Shown here in pieces: positions 24,958-33,603 of a DNA stretch of 64,000 bases. The stretch lies in the NCBI GenBank assembly GCA_020161435.1, contig JAIUNV010000002.1, positions 62,001 to 126,000 on the forward strand, written 5' to 3'. Within the stretch, counting starts at the first letter, position 1; each line of letters begins with the position of its first letter. Under the pieces are notes generated by a model. That model did not search any database and was not told the DNA's origin. It saw only the letters and a list, made by a program, of their open reading frames with translations. The position numbers and the translations under genes are program-made. The DNA comes from Bacteroidota bacterium (lineage in GTDB: Bacteria; Bacteroidota; Bacteroidia; Chitinophagales; Chitinophagaceae).

Positions 24958-27900
24958 TTAATTTTTCTCTTGTAAATACTGAAGTTCTGCCACAGCAGTA
25001 CGATAAGCAAACCAGCTATCGAGGTATTGCAATTGTACTTGTAAGGCGGGTTCTACAATCAGCATCCAGTTCATATAATTGAGTTCGCCGGCTTTGAGTT
25101 GCTGTTGCGCCGTTTGCAAAATATCCTGCTTGCTTGGCAGCAATTCCTGTTCAATAGACTGCACTTGTTGCCACAGCAACTGCGTTTCTTTCCACTTCAG
25201 TTGATAGTTGCCCGATAGCTGCTGTTGCTGCATTTGCTGCTGTTGCAAAAGTGTTTGCTCCCGCAATGCTGATGCTTTTACTTTAGCTTTTGATGCTTTG
25301 CCAAACAGCGGAAAACTCACGCCAACTTGTGCTGCCGAAAAACGGGTGCCTGCTTCATAAAACTTATCCGTACCATCTCTGCTGGTTTGAAACCCAATCA
25401 GGCTTTGGTTGTTGTAACCCAGTTCTAATTCTGGTTTGCGGAGTGATTTCAGGTATTGCGTTTCTGCAGCAGCAGCCTTGGCTTGTGCCGCTACAATTTG
25501 TATTACCGGATGTTGTGAAATGGTTGTAGAATCAATGCCGTGCAGTAATACCGCCGATTTGAAATTCTTGTCTACAGGTTGTAGTGGCTCGGTGGTTTGC
25601 AGCAATACTTGCAGCTGCAATACCTCACGTTGCATTGCAATGTCGGTTGTTTGCATAGCCTGCCTAACGAGTTGTTGCTGCTGCCGGTAGCCGGCTAATT
25701 CCAGTTTATTGGTTTCCCCTGCCTGCAAGCGTTGTGTTGCCAGTTTTACTTGACGCTCATACAAAGTATCCATCATTTGTAAATGCAATTTGCGTTCCTG
25801 ATGATAGGCATAATTGACAAAATGTTGCCGCACCATCAAGCGCAATTCAGCTACACGCAATTGCATTTCTTTTTCAAACACAAATACTGCAGATTGAAAT
25901 ACCTGCTTTTGCGCAGCCACCGAACCAAATGGCAAAAAAGGTTGCGCTACCATAAATCGGCTATCAAAATTGACAGAGTTTGTTTGCCCTAATTCAGCAA
26001 CAATTCTGGTGCGTGGCATTTCTCCGGCGGTAGCTTGAAGTGCCTGTAAATACTGCTGTTGCAACTGCCCTGCTTTCAATGTTATGTTTTGCTTGGGCAG
26101 CAAATCAAAAGCTTGTTCCAATGTGAGCTTTTGCTGAGCCTGAGCAGTAATGCCCGCTCCCAACATAAGTGTGATGATTACAGCTACAGTCGGATTATTT
26201 CTTTTCCTATTCATACGAGGATTGGTTTCTACCCATTGATACAAAACAGGGAGTACAATGAGGGTTAGGAAAGTGGCGGTTATTAATCCTCCAATAACAA
26301 CAGATGCCAACGGTCTTTGCACTTCGGCTCCGGCACTATGGCTGAGTGCCATGGGCAGAAAACCAAGTGAGGCTACGGCTGCCGTCATCAGTACCGGCCG
26401 CAAACGGGTGTGAGTGCCGGTTACAATCAATTCTTGTAAAGACAATTTGCCTTCTTTTTTCAGTCGGTTAAATTCTGTAATCAATACAATACCATTCAAC
26501 ACTGCCACGCCAAACAAGGCAATGAAGCCCACGCCTGCAGAAATACTAAACGGCATATCTCTCAACCATAAAGCAAACACACCGCCAATAGCCGATAGTG
26601 GAATGGCTGTAAAAATGAGCAATGAATGTTTGAATGAATTGAATGCAAAAAACAGCAGCAAAAATATCATAGCGAGTGATGCAGGCACTGCTATCATCAA
26701 CCGGTTTTTTGCGGCATTCAAATTTTCAAAGGCTCCGCCAAAATGAAGGTAATAACCTGGTGGAAGCTTTACCTGATTGGTTACTTTATCTTGTAATTCA
26801 TGTACCACACTTTCAACGTCTCTGTTGCGTACGTTGAAAGCCACAATAATTCTACGGCTGGCATTTTCCCGCTGTATCTGATTAGGCCCTTCTTCTATAG
26901 AAATATTAGCCACCATATACATAGGTATTTGAGTGCCTTGTGCGGTTGGTACAAGTAGTTGTTGAACGTTGCTTACATCTTGCCGGCTGTTGTTTTCCAA
27001 ACGCATCACCAAATCAAAACGTTTTTCTTTTTCATACACCAATCCAGCAGATTCACCAGCAAATGCAGTACGAACAATCTGGTTAATGTCGTCTACATTT
27101 ACGCCGTACAAAGCCATTGCATCACGGTCATATTTCACTACTATTTGTGGCAAGCCGGTTACTGCTTCAAGGTATAAATCACTGGCACCTTCTACCTTTT
27201 CGGCAATGGCACCAATTTTAGCAGCATAAGCGGCCAATGAGTCGAGGTCTTCGCCAAAAATTTTACATACCACATCCTGCCTTGCACCTGATATTAATTC
27301 ATTGAAACGCATTTGTACAGGAAATTGAAAGCCAGCTGATAAGCCGGGCACTTCGCTCAATGCTTCACTCATTTTATCTGCCAATTCATCATAGCTCTCA
27401 GCAGAAGTCCATTGTTTTTTGTCTTTCAGCAAAATAATGAGGTCTCCCATTTCGATAGGCATAGGATCGGTTGGAATTTCGCTGGCACCAATTCGGCTTA
27501 CAATTTTTTCTACCTCCGGAAACCGGGCTTCCAAAATGGCTGCGGCTTTTTGCGATGCTTCTACTGATGCTGTGAGAGAACTTCCGGTAAGCAATCTTGT
27601 ATCTACTGCAAAATCACCTTCTTCCAATTCGGGTATAAATTCACCGCCAAGTGTCGTCATCAATGCAATGGCCGTGGCAAAAACAACCACTACCAATACC
27701 ATCAATGATTTTTTAAAGCGTAATGCCAATTGTAAAAATGGCAAGTACGATTTTTCTACCAAAGCCATGAACTTATCGGAGAAATCTACCTTGCTGGAAA
27801 TCTTTTTACCAATGCCCAACGAAGTAATCATGGGTACATAAGTAAGTGATAGTAAGAAGGCACCTACCAATGCAAACGAAACCGTTTGTGCCATGGGTTT

Positions 27901-29331
27901 AAACATCTTTCCCTCTATGCCTACCAATGCTAAAATGGGGAGGTACACAATCAGAATAATGACCTGACCAAACACTGCAGCATTCATCATTTTGCCAGCA
28001 GCATTTTCCACTTCATGGTTCATTTGCTCCTGCGATAAAGTAGTGATACCACCGGGAATCTTTTTGTGGTGCAAGCGGTGTAACACTGCTTCCACAATAA
28101 TAACTGCACCATCTACTATCAACCCGAAATCGAGAGCCCCCAAACTCATAAGGTTGCCACTTACACCAAACAGGTTCATCATAATGATAGCAAACAACAT
28201 AGCCAGCGGAATAACCGACGCTACGATGAGACCAGCCCGCAGATTGCCCAGAAACAATACCAGTACCAGCACCACAATCAATGCACCTTCTGTCAGGTTG
28301 GTTTTTACGGTTTTGATGGAACGTTCAACCATTTTGCTGCGGTCATAAAATGTTTCGACCAGCACACCTTCCGGCAGCGATTTTTTAATCACTTCCATCT
28401 TTGCTTTCACCTGGTTTACCACATCCATACCGTTGGCACCTTTCAGCATCAACACTACAGCGCCGCTAACTTCACCCTTGCTGCCATCTACCAATGCGCC
28501 GTAGCGTATAGCATGGCCTTCTTTCACCGTTGCTACATCACGTACATACACAGGGGAACCATTGGCTGAAGCTTTCAGCATAATGGATTCAATCTGGCGT
28601 ATGTCTTCAATCAAACCCTCGGTACGAATGAAGAGTACCTGGTCATTTTTTTCGATATAGGCACCGCCAGAGTTTTGATTATTTTTCTGCAAGGCATTGT
28701 AAACATCTGCAATGCTCAGCCCCATGCTGTTGAGCTTTTCAGCACGAAAAGCAATTTCATATTGCTTGAGATGACCACCGAATGAACTGACATCGGCAAC
28801 GCCTTTTGTGCCCAGTAGTTGTCTACGTATTTGCCAGTCTTGAATGGTACGTAAATCCGCCAGTGAATACTTGCCCTCGTAGCCCGGAGCCGCTTTTACA
28901 ATGTACTGGTACACTTCACCCAAACCGGTGGTAAGTGGCGCCATGGTTGGGCTGCCTGCACCGGGAGGAATTTCATCTTTGATGTATGGCAGCCGTTCTG
29001 CTACCTGCTGTCGGGCCCAGTAAATATCTGTTTCATCGTTAAACACAATTGTAACTACCGACAAGCCAAACCGACTGATGGAACGCATTTCGGTAATGCC
29101 CTGTATGTTGGAGCAGTTTTGTTCTACAGTAAATGTTACAAGGCGTTCTACTTCTGGCGCAGCCAAAGCAGGGCTCACGGTAATTACCTGCACCTGATTG
29201 CTGGTAATATCCGGCAAAGCATCGATGGGTAATTTTTGAATATGGATGATGCCTGCTACAACAAGTGCAGCCACCATAATGCCCACAATTAATTTATTGC
29301 GGATGGAAAAATGAATAATAGCGTTAAGCAT
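24958..29331 (-). CDS. CusA/CzcA heavy-metal RND pump fused to a TolC-like channel domain
   Basis: 1457 residues. The first ~1040 are a full CusA/CzcA pump: LPIDALPDITSNQVQV, the TM4 proton path LGALDFGLIVDGAVIIVEA, periplasmic domains, and the closing PLASVVIGGLITATFLTLIV. After VETNPRMNRKRNNP a new hydrophobic segment (VAVIITLMLGAGITAQAQ) looks like a former signal peptide, then ~410 residues of TolC/CusC-type coiled coil follow (KLTLEQAFDLLP; Gln-rich helices, LKWKETQLLWQQVQ). One frame without a stop spans both. Fused pump-channel genes occur in Bacteroidetes. It exports cations such as Cu, Ag, Co, Zn or Cd; which one is not clear. Confidence 0.95.
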   Translation of the reverse strand: MLNAIIHFSIRNKLIVGIMVAALVVAGIIHIQKLPIDALPDITSNQVQVITVSPALAAPEVERLVTFTVEQNCSNIQGITEMRSISRFGLSVVTIVFNDETDIYWARQQVAERLPYIKDEIPPGAGSPTMAPLTTGLGEVYQYIVKAAPGYEGKYSLADLRTIQDWQIRRQLLGTKGVADVSSFGGHLKQYEIAFRAEKLNSMGLSIADVYNALQKNNQNSGGAYIEKNDQVLFIRTEGLIEDIRQIESIMLKASANGSPVYVRDVATVKEGHAIRYGALVDGSKGEVSGAVVLMLKGANGMDVVNQVKAKMEVIKKSLPEGVLVETFYDRSKMVERSIKTVKTNLTEGALIVVLVLVLFLGNLRAGLIVASVIPLAMLFAIIMMNLFGVSGNLMSLGALDFGLIVDGAVIIVEAVLHRLHHKKIPGGITTLSQEQMNHEVENAAGKMMNAAVFGQVIILIVYLPILALVGIEGKMFKPMAQTVSFALVGAFLLSLTYVPMITSLGIGKKISSKVDFSDKFMALVEKSYLPFLQLALRFKKSLMVLVVVVFATAIALMTTLGGEFIPELEEGDFAVDTRLLTGSSLTASVEASQKAAAILEARFPEVEKIVSRIGASEIPTDPMPIEMGDLIILLKDKKQWTSAESYDELADKMSEALSEVPGLSAGFQFPVQMRFNELISGARQDVVCKIFGEDLDSLAAYAAKIGAIAEKVEGASDLYLEAVTGLPQIVVKYDRDAMALYGVNVDDINQIVRTAFAGESAGLVYEKEKRFDLVMRLENNSRQDVSNVQQLLVPTAQGTQIPMYMVANISIEEGPNQIQRENASRRIIVAFNVRNRDVESVVHELQDKVTNQVKLPPGYYLHFGGAFENLNAAKNRLMIAVPASLAMIFLLLFFAFNSFKHSLLIFTAIPLSAIGGVFALWLRDMPFSISAGVGFIALFGVAVLNGIVLITEFNRLKKEGKLSLQELIVTGTHTRLRPVLMTAAVASLGFLPMALSHSAGAEVQRPLASVVIGGLITATFLTLIVLPVLYQWVETNPRMNRKRNNPTVAVIITLMLGAGITAQAQQKLTLEQAFDLLPKQNITLKAGQLQQQYLQALQATAGEMPRTRIVAELGQTNSVNFDSRFMVAQPFLPFGSVAAQKQVFQSAVFVFEKEMQLRVAELRLMVRQHFVNYAYHQERKLHLQMMDTLYERQVKLATQRLQAGETNKLELAGYRQQQQLVRQAMQTTDIAMQREVLQLQVLLQTTEPLQPVDKNFKSAVLLHGIDSTTISQHPVIQIVAAQAKAAAAETQYLKSLRKPELELGYNNQSLIGFQTSRDGTDKFYEAGTRFSAAQVGVSFPLFGKASKAKVKASALREQTLLQQQQMQQQQLSGNYQLKWKETQLLWQQVQSIEQELLPSKQDILQTAQQQLKAGELNYMNWMLIVEPALQVQLQYLDSWFAYRTAVAELQYLQEKN

Positions 29332-29409
29332 AATGATATGCGCTTACATACCAGACTTTGCTGGTACGCAATGATTTAAATGGTATCAAAAATTGTTGCG
29401 AAAGTTGGA

Positions 29410-29802
29410 TTATGCAACCAGATGCCGCGGCGGCTGAAAAATGTCTGCTGAATATAAATCGAACAGAAACTGATGGAAAGGAATAATGCGGGGTTTACTT
29501 ACAATAAGTACCGGAGCCCTGAGTGGAGTAACATGCGTAGGCGGAAAATAACCAAGGGGCAACAGACTGGTGCCATCTTCATGTGTTTTAAATGGCAATT
29601 GCATGTCTTTTTGCCAATCACCATCTATATCAACCTTCTCGTTGTAGTGCATTTTAATAAAAGCCATCAACGATAATTGCGGATCCTCCTGACTGTGTTC
29701 GAAATAGTGCTTTACAAAACTGGGCAACTTCAGCAGCTGGTAGGCTTCTGTAGTGCCAATGAGGTAAATACACATCAGTGATATAGAAAGAATCCGTCGC
29801 AA
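29410..29802 (-). CDS. small His-containing exported protein upstream of the metal pump
   Basis: 130 residues, starting MRRILSISLMCIYLIGTTEA (signal-like hydrophobic segment). Seven histidines lie in short motifs (HYFEH, MHY, THE, THV, FHQ, RHL). The middle has IKMHYNEKVDIDGDWQKDMQ and the end has PLRAPVLIVSKP and QPPRHLV. I do not know a named family, although such genes often sit ahead of Cus/Czc-type pumps in Bacteroidetes. A periplasmic metal-handling role is inference from position and histidines. It is 78 bases upstream of the pump on the same strand. Confidence 0.75.
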   Translation of the reverse strand: MRRILSISLMCIYLIGTTEAYQLLKLPSFVKHYFEHSQEDPQLSLMAFIKMHYNEKVDIDGDWQKDMQLPFKTHEDGTSLLPLGYFPPTHVTPLRAPVLIVSKPRIIPFHQFLFDLYSADIFQPPRHLVA

Positions 29803-29884
29803 GGTGCTAAAGGTAAAACTTTTGGGGCAGTGGCAGGATGGTTATATTCGTTGTTATCCATAAACGCCATCATTTGACTACACT

Positions 29885-30421
29885 ATGAAAGGAATCCTGC
29901 TCACTGTCACTTTGTTTTTTGCGATCGAAAATATCCATGCACAAACTTCCTCCAATCCCGCTGTACCACACTATGGTGCAGTGTTTGCCCAAGTGCCAGG
30001 CCTTTCATTTACTGCAGATAAAAACCTGCCCTACAAAGTGGTAATTGAAATAGACAAGAGTGATACAGGTTCTGCAGACATTAGCCAGTCGCTGGAAATT
30101 GCCAGCCGCTTTGTAAACCTTTTGGCCGTCGACGGCATTTCGCAAGACAAGCGTTCTATCGTTATTATTTTTCACAATGCCGGCAGTTATTGCATTCAAA
30201 AAAATGAAGCATATCAGCGGAAATATGGACGGCCCAATCCTAATCTGCAGGTTTTGGATGAACTAACAAAGGCGGGAGTAACGATGATGGTTTGTGGGCA
30301 GAGTACTGTAAAAAGAAAACTGTTGCCAGAGGAATTATTGCCGCAGGTAAAAATTGCCACTTCTTATATGACGGCCTTTGTTACCCATCAACTCAAAGGT
30401 TATGCTGCCATGAAAATGTAG
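29885..30421 (+). CDS. exported DsrE-family protein
   Basis: 178 residues, starting MKGILLTVTLFFAIENIHAQ, a signal peptide. The rest fits the DsrE/DsrF-like sulfur-relay fold: VVIEIDKSDTGSADISQSLE, IASRFVNLLAVDG, VIIFHNAGSYCIQK, then TKAGVTMMVCGQSTVKRKL with the conserved cysteine in CGQS. Periplasmic members have no defined reaction; sulfur or thiol handling is the usual guess. It is convergent with a TlpA-type gene, two bases between the stops. Confidence 0.85.
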   Translation: MKGILLTVTLFFAIENIHAQTSSNPAVPHYGAVFAQVPGLSFTADKNLPYKVVIEIDKSDTGSADISQSLEIASRFVNLLAVDGISQDKRSIVIIFHNAGSYCIQKNEAYQRKYGRPNPNLQVLDELTKAGVTMMVCGQSTVKRKLLPEELLPQVKIATSYMTAFVTHQLKGYAAMKM

Positions 30422-30423
30422 CA

Positions 30424-30918
30424 CTACTTCAACAGCTTGGGCAGCAGTTTGCTAATCTCCATCCAATCGGGGTCTACTGCTGCTACTTTGCCATTTTTGT
30501 CAATTAAATAGGTGGTAGGAATCTGGCGGATATTCCATTTGTACGCCACGGCATCTTCTCCTCCTTCAGCATCGTGTACCTGAAGCCAGGTCATTTGGTC
30601 TTGCTTGATGGCCCGCTTCCATGCAGCAGTGTTTTGATCTACCGAAATGGCAAGAATTTCGAACCCTTTGGCCTTGTATTGTTCGTATACCGGTTTGGCC
30701 ATTTTGTTGGAAATACGGCAAGGGCCGCACCAGCTGGCCCAAAAATCAATGAGTACCACTTTGCCACGAAGGCTGCTCAAGGCCACGCTATCACCTTGTG
30801 CATTTTGCAGCCGGATGTCTGGCGCCGTTTGCCCTTTACGGGGCGGCTGCGCCAGCAATGCTGTGCTGAACAATAAGCAAGAAAGCAGGGCAGCAAAAAA
30901 TAACTGATTGATTTTCAT
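30424..30918 (-). CDS. TlpA/ResA-type thioredoxin
   Basis: 164 residues with a signal peptide (LFFAALLSCLLFSTALLAQ). The redox site is C64-G-P-C67 in DFWASWCGPCR. The family cis-proline is in RQIPTTYLID. TlpA/ResA proteins reduce disulfides outside the cytoplasm, for example in apocytochrome or metal-chaperone cysteines. It faces the DsrE gene and is near the metal-efflux operon, which fits a periplasmic thiol/metal role, but that link is only positional. Confidence 0.93.
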   Translation of the reverse strand: MKINQLFFAALLSCLLFSTALLAQPPRKGQTAPDIRLQNAQGDSVALSSLRGKVVLIDFWASWCGPCRISNKMAKPVYEQYKAKGFEILAISVDQNTAAWKRAIKQDQMTWLQVHDAEGGEDAVAYKWNIRQIPTTYLIDKNGKVAAVDPDWMEISKLLPKLLK

Positions 30919-31101
30919 AATAATTGATGCAAAATGGTGTGGCTAAATTACAGCCGTATTGGCTTGGCTTGTTGCTGGCAATTTGTTAACCTTGCAAAGC
31001 ACAAGCTTCAAATAATGGGAATAAAAGCAATTATCCAACAAGCTTGCCTTTTCCACATATCCACCAAAACGGCGAAAAAACCAGAATTTTAGTGGATAAT
31101 G

Positions 31102-31133
31102 TTTGGCCACGATGGTCATTCCTCCTACTTTTG
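31102..31133 (+). promoter_or_regulatory. promoter of DUF177-rpmF(-plsX)
   Basis: TTTG (31102-31105), 20 bases, then TACTTTTG (31126-31133). Both boxes match the Bacteroidetes consensus. Transcription would start near 31140, 17 bases before the DUF177 ATG. Confidence 0.75.
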
Positions 31134-31156
31134 CAGCCCTAATTTCTGGATGGGTC

Positions 31157-31708
31157 ATGTCTGGCAAAAGAACGTACGATATTGCATTTGTAGGATTAAA
31201 GCCGGGCGAACACCAGTTCAGTTATGAAATTACGGACAAGTTCTTTCAAGATTATGATGAGCAGGACTTCACAGACGTGAATGCCACCGTTAAGTTGAAT
31301 TTGGACAAAAAGACTGGTTTCTTTTTACTGAAATTTGATGTAGGTGGATCACTCAAAGTCATTTGCGACCGCTGCGGCAATAACCTGCCCATGCATTTGT
31401 GGGATGAGTTTAAAATAGTGGTGAAGTTGGTAGACAACCCGGACGAAATGAACGAGCAGGAAGAAGATCCTGATGTTTATTATATCGACCGTAACGAAAG
31501 CCACCTGCATTTGAGTGATTGGATTTATGAGTTCATCAACCTGAGCATACCTATGACACGCATGTGTAATGATGCAGAAATTGGTGGCCCGTACTGCAAC
31601 AAAGAAGTACTGGAAACGCTCAATAAGCTCCGCCCCAGCGAAGAAAATCACAACACAATCTGGAAAGACCTGGACAAATTCAAGGGACTTGAAGAAAACA
31701 GTAATTAA
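31157..31708 (+). CDS. DUF177 (YceD-family) protein
   Basis: 184 residues from the ATG giving MSGKRTYDIAFVGLKPGEHQF. A TTG 18 codons upstream lies within the promoter and is excluded. DUF177 proteins are encoded just before rpmF in most bacteria and are tied to 23S rRNA maturation. Two cysteines in VICDRCGNNLPMHL and later ones (RMCNDAEIGGPYCN) match the family's Cys pattern. The following gene is rpmF after 34 bases, so a shared transcript is expected. Confidence 0.92.
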   Translation: MSGKRTYDIAFVGLKPGEHQFSYEITDKFFQDYDEQDFTDVNATVKLNLDKKTGFFLLKFDVGGSLKVICDRCGNNLPMHLWDEFKIVVKLVDNPDEMNEQEEDPDVYYIDRNESHLHLSDWIYEFINLSIPMTRMCNDAEIGGPYCNKEVLETLNKLRPSEENHNTIWKDLDKFKGLEENSN

Positions 31709-31742
31709 TAAACGCTTTTGATAACTTTTAATTAGATCCGTT

Positions 31743-31937
31743 ATGCCTAATCCGAAACGACGCCATAGCCAGCAGCGCAGCGCAAAACGCCGTACGCATT
31801 ACAAAGCCGTTGCAGCTACCCTGAGTGTAGACAGTGCTACCGGCGAAACACATGTTCGCCACCGTGCACATGTTAGCGAAGGAAAGCTGTACTATAAAGG
31901 CCAGGTGGTGGCTGAGAAGTCTCCCATCAAGAAATAA
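31743..31937 (+). CDS. rpmF: 50S ribosomal protein L32
   Basis: 64 residues: MPNPKRRHSQQRSAKRRTHY, then a short tail KGQVVAEKSPIKK. It lacks all four cysteines of the zinc-ribbon form of L32, so it is the zinc-free type. Usual Bacteroidetes L32 also lacks them. It follows DUF177, and a hairpin terminator lies after it. Confidence 0.97.
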   Translation: MPNPKRRHSQQRSAKRRTHYKAVAATLSVDSATGETHVRHRAHVSEGKLYYKGQVVAEKSPIKK

Positions 31938-31955
31938 TTCCCATTCTTAATGGTT

Positions 31956-31990
31956 AAGGTGACACTTTGCTAAAAGGTGTCACCTTTTTA
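31956..31990 (+). terminator. terminator or attenuator between rpmF and plsX
   Basis: AAGGTGACAC (31956-31965) pairs with GTGTCACCTT (31977-31986), extended inward by T-A pairs, followed by a T-run to 31989. It lies before plsX, so plsX needs read-through or its own promoter. Confidence 0.82.
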
Positions 31991-32006
31991 TTATTTTCCG
32001 CACCTT

Positions 32007-32984
32007 ATGAAGATAGCATTGGACATGATGGGCGGCGACTATGCCCCCCTTGAAGCGGCGAAAGGAATAAAACAGTACCTGGCTACCCCAAGAGCTGGTG
32101 TACAAATTCAATTGTTGGGTGTTGCAGCCGATGTGGCTGAAGCATTGGCTACAGTTGGATTGACAGGCCATGAACAACTCCACATTGTAGACTGCCCGGA
32201 AATTATAGGCTACCATGAGCACCCCGTAAAAGCCTTGAAAGGCAAACCTCAATCGTCTATTTCTGTAGGGTTTGGCATGCTGGCAATGGGCAAAACCGAT
32301 GCCCTCATTAGTGCGGGCAATACTGGTGCCATGCTGGTGGGCAGTATGTTTTCATTGAAGCTTTCTGCGGGTGTGTTGCGCCCTACTATTGCTACCATTA
32401 TTCCACGTGAAGGAGGCAAAACAGGTCTCTTGCTCGATGTGGGCATCAACAGTGATTGCAAGCCAGAAAACCTGGATCAGTTTGCCATTATGGGCACTGC
32501 TTATGCCAGAGAAATTTTAGGTATAGAAAATCCTTCTGTTGGCCTGCTCAATATTGGTGAAGAAGAAGGGAAAGGCAACATGCTGGCACAAGCTGCATAT
32601 CCTTTGCTAAAGGCCAATACCCACATCCGCTTTGTGGGTAATATGGAAGGCCGCGATATTCTGGAAGACAAAGCGGATGTAATTGTGTGTGATGGTTTCA
32701 CGGGCAATGTATTGCTGAAAATGATGGAATCTATTTATCCGATTACACAACGCCAGGGCATCAGTCATCCTTACTTCGATCGTTTTCATTTTGAGCAGTA
32801 CGGTGGCACACCTGTTTTGGGAGTAGAGAAGCCCGTGATTATCGGTCACGGCGTTTCGCAGGAGGAAGCATTCTGCAATATGATATTGGTGGCAGAAAAA
32901 ATGATTACCACCAACTTCATTGGCAAACTGGCCGCAGAAATTGAAGTAAATCCGGGTACTGAAAACGAAGTACCGGAACCTTAA
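32007..32984 (+). CDS. plsX: phosphate acyltransferase PlsX
   Basis: 325 residues from the ATG giving MKIALDMMGGDYAPLEAAKG. An upstream in-frame GTG lies in the hairpin and is excluded. It makes acyl-phosphate from acyl-ACP for membrane phospholipid synthesis. Motifs: DALISAGNTGAMLVGSMFSL, DVGINSDCKPENLDQF, VGLLNIGEEEGKGNMLAQ, ADVIVCDGFTGNVLLKMME, and GVEKPVIIGHGVS. In many bacteria fabH follows plsX; here the next gene runs the other way, with its stop two bases beyond. Confidence 0.97.
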   Translation: MKIALDMMGGDYAPLEAAKGIKQYLATPRAGVQIQLLGVAADVAEALATVGLTGHEQLHIVDCPEIIGYHEHPVKALKGKPQSSISVGFGMLAMGKTDALISAGNTGAMLVGSMFSLKLSAGVLRPTIATIIPREGGKTGLLLDVGINSDCKPENLDQFAIMGTAYAREILGIENPSVGLLNIGEEEGKGNMLAQAAYPLLKANTHIRFVGNMEGRDILEDKADVIVCDGFTGNVLLKMMESIYPITQRQGISHPYFDRFHFEQYGGTPVLGVEKPVIIGHGVSQEEAFCNMILVAEKMITTNFIGKLAAEIEVNPGTENEVPEP

Positions 32985-32986
32985 GT

Positions 32987-33556
32987 TTAACGAAGAAATT
33001 TCCCCCAAATAATCAGGGCTATGGCCAAAGCGGCCACAATCATAGGAAGCAACCACCACCGGTCGGTTGCTTTTTCGTGTTGGTCATAAAAGGCTTCCAT
33101 TTCGGTGTTGGTTGTTTCTACATCGCCCACCACCATTTGGTGTACTGCGCCCTCTCTAATCACTCTTTCGGCAGCAATAGACTCAAAACCTGTTTGAAGC
33201 GTTGCTGGTAAAAAAACAACATGATTGTCTTGCTGATGTAAAGTGCCAAAGGCCCCAATCGCAACAGCATCACCTTGCTGTAGTTGCTGTGCAGTTTCAT
33301 TTTGCCACAGCATTACTTTTTCAAAAGCATCTTCTTCAGTTGATTGCAGTTGCTGTGCTACGAAACGCACCAAAGGCTGCATGCTTACTGCATTATCTGC
33401 AGTTAATTGCTCGAAAGACAACGCTGCTGTAGGCGGCACAAATGCACGTTCTGCTACATCGTACTGAGCGGGTTGTGAAGCTGCACGAAGCACTCCAACA
33501 CCATCCAGTGGCAGTTCTTGATGCGACAACAGAAATTCATTCAGCAATGCGTTCAT
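32987..33556 (-). CDS. HU-domain-like protein with C-terminal membrane anchor
   Basis: 189 residues. The N-terminal ~75 (ALLNEFLLSHQELPLDGVGV, AFVPPTAALSFEQ) has the pattern of the HU-CCDC81 domain found in Bacteroidetes cell-division or envelope proteins, which pairs two HU-like folds. A second half-repeat is at ~90-115 (QQGDAVAIGAFGTLHQQDN). A single membrane segment lies at ~168-187 (WLLPMIVAALAIALIIWGKF), so the protein is tail-anchored with its domains probably cytoplasmic. No SPOR domain follows. It is the last gene of a leftward group after the barrel gene. Confidence 0.75.
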   Translation of the reverse strand: MNALLNEFLLSHQELPLDGVGVLRAASQPAQYDVAERAFVPPTAALSFEQLTADNAVSMQPLVRFVAQQLQSTEEDAFEKVMLWQNETAQQLQQGDAVAIGAFGTLHQQDNHVVFLPATLQTGFESIAAERVIREGAVHQMVVGDVETTNTEMEAFYDQHEKATDRWWLLPMIVAALAIALIIWGKFLR

Positions 33557-33603
33557 GCCAACAAATTAACAGGAACTGAATCAGATGAGCAAAACTGCCC
33601 GAT

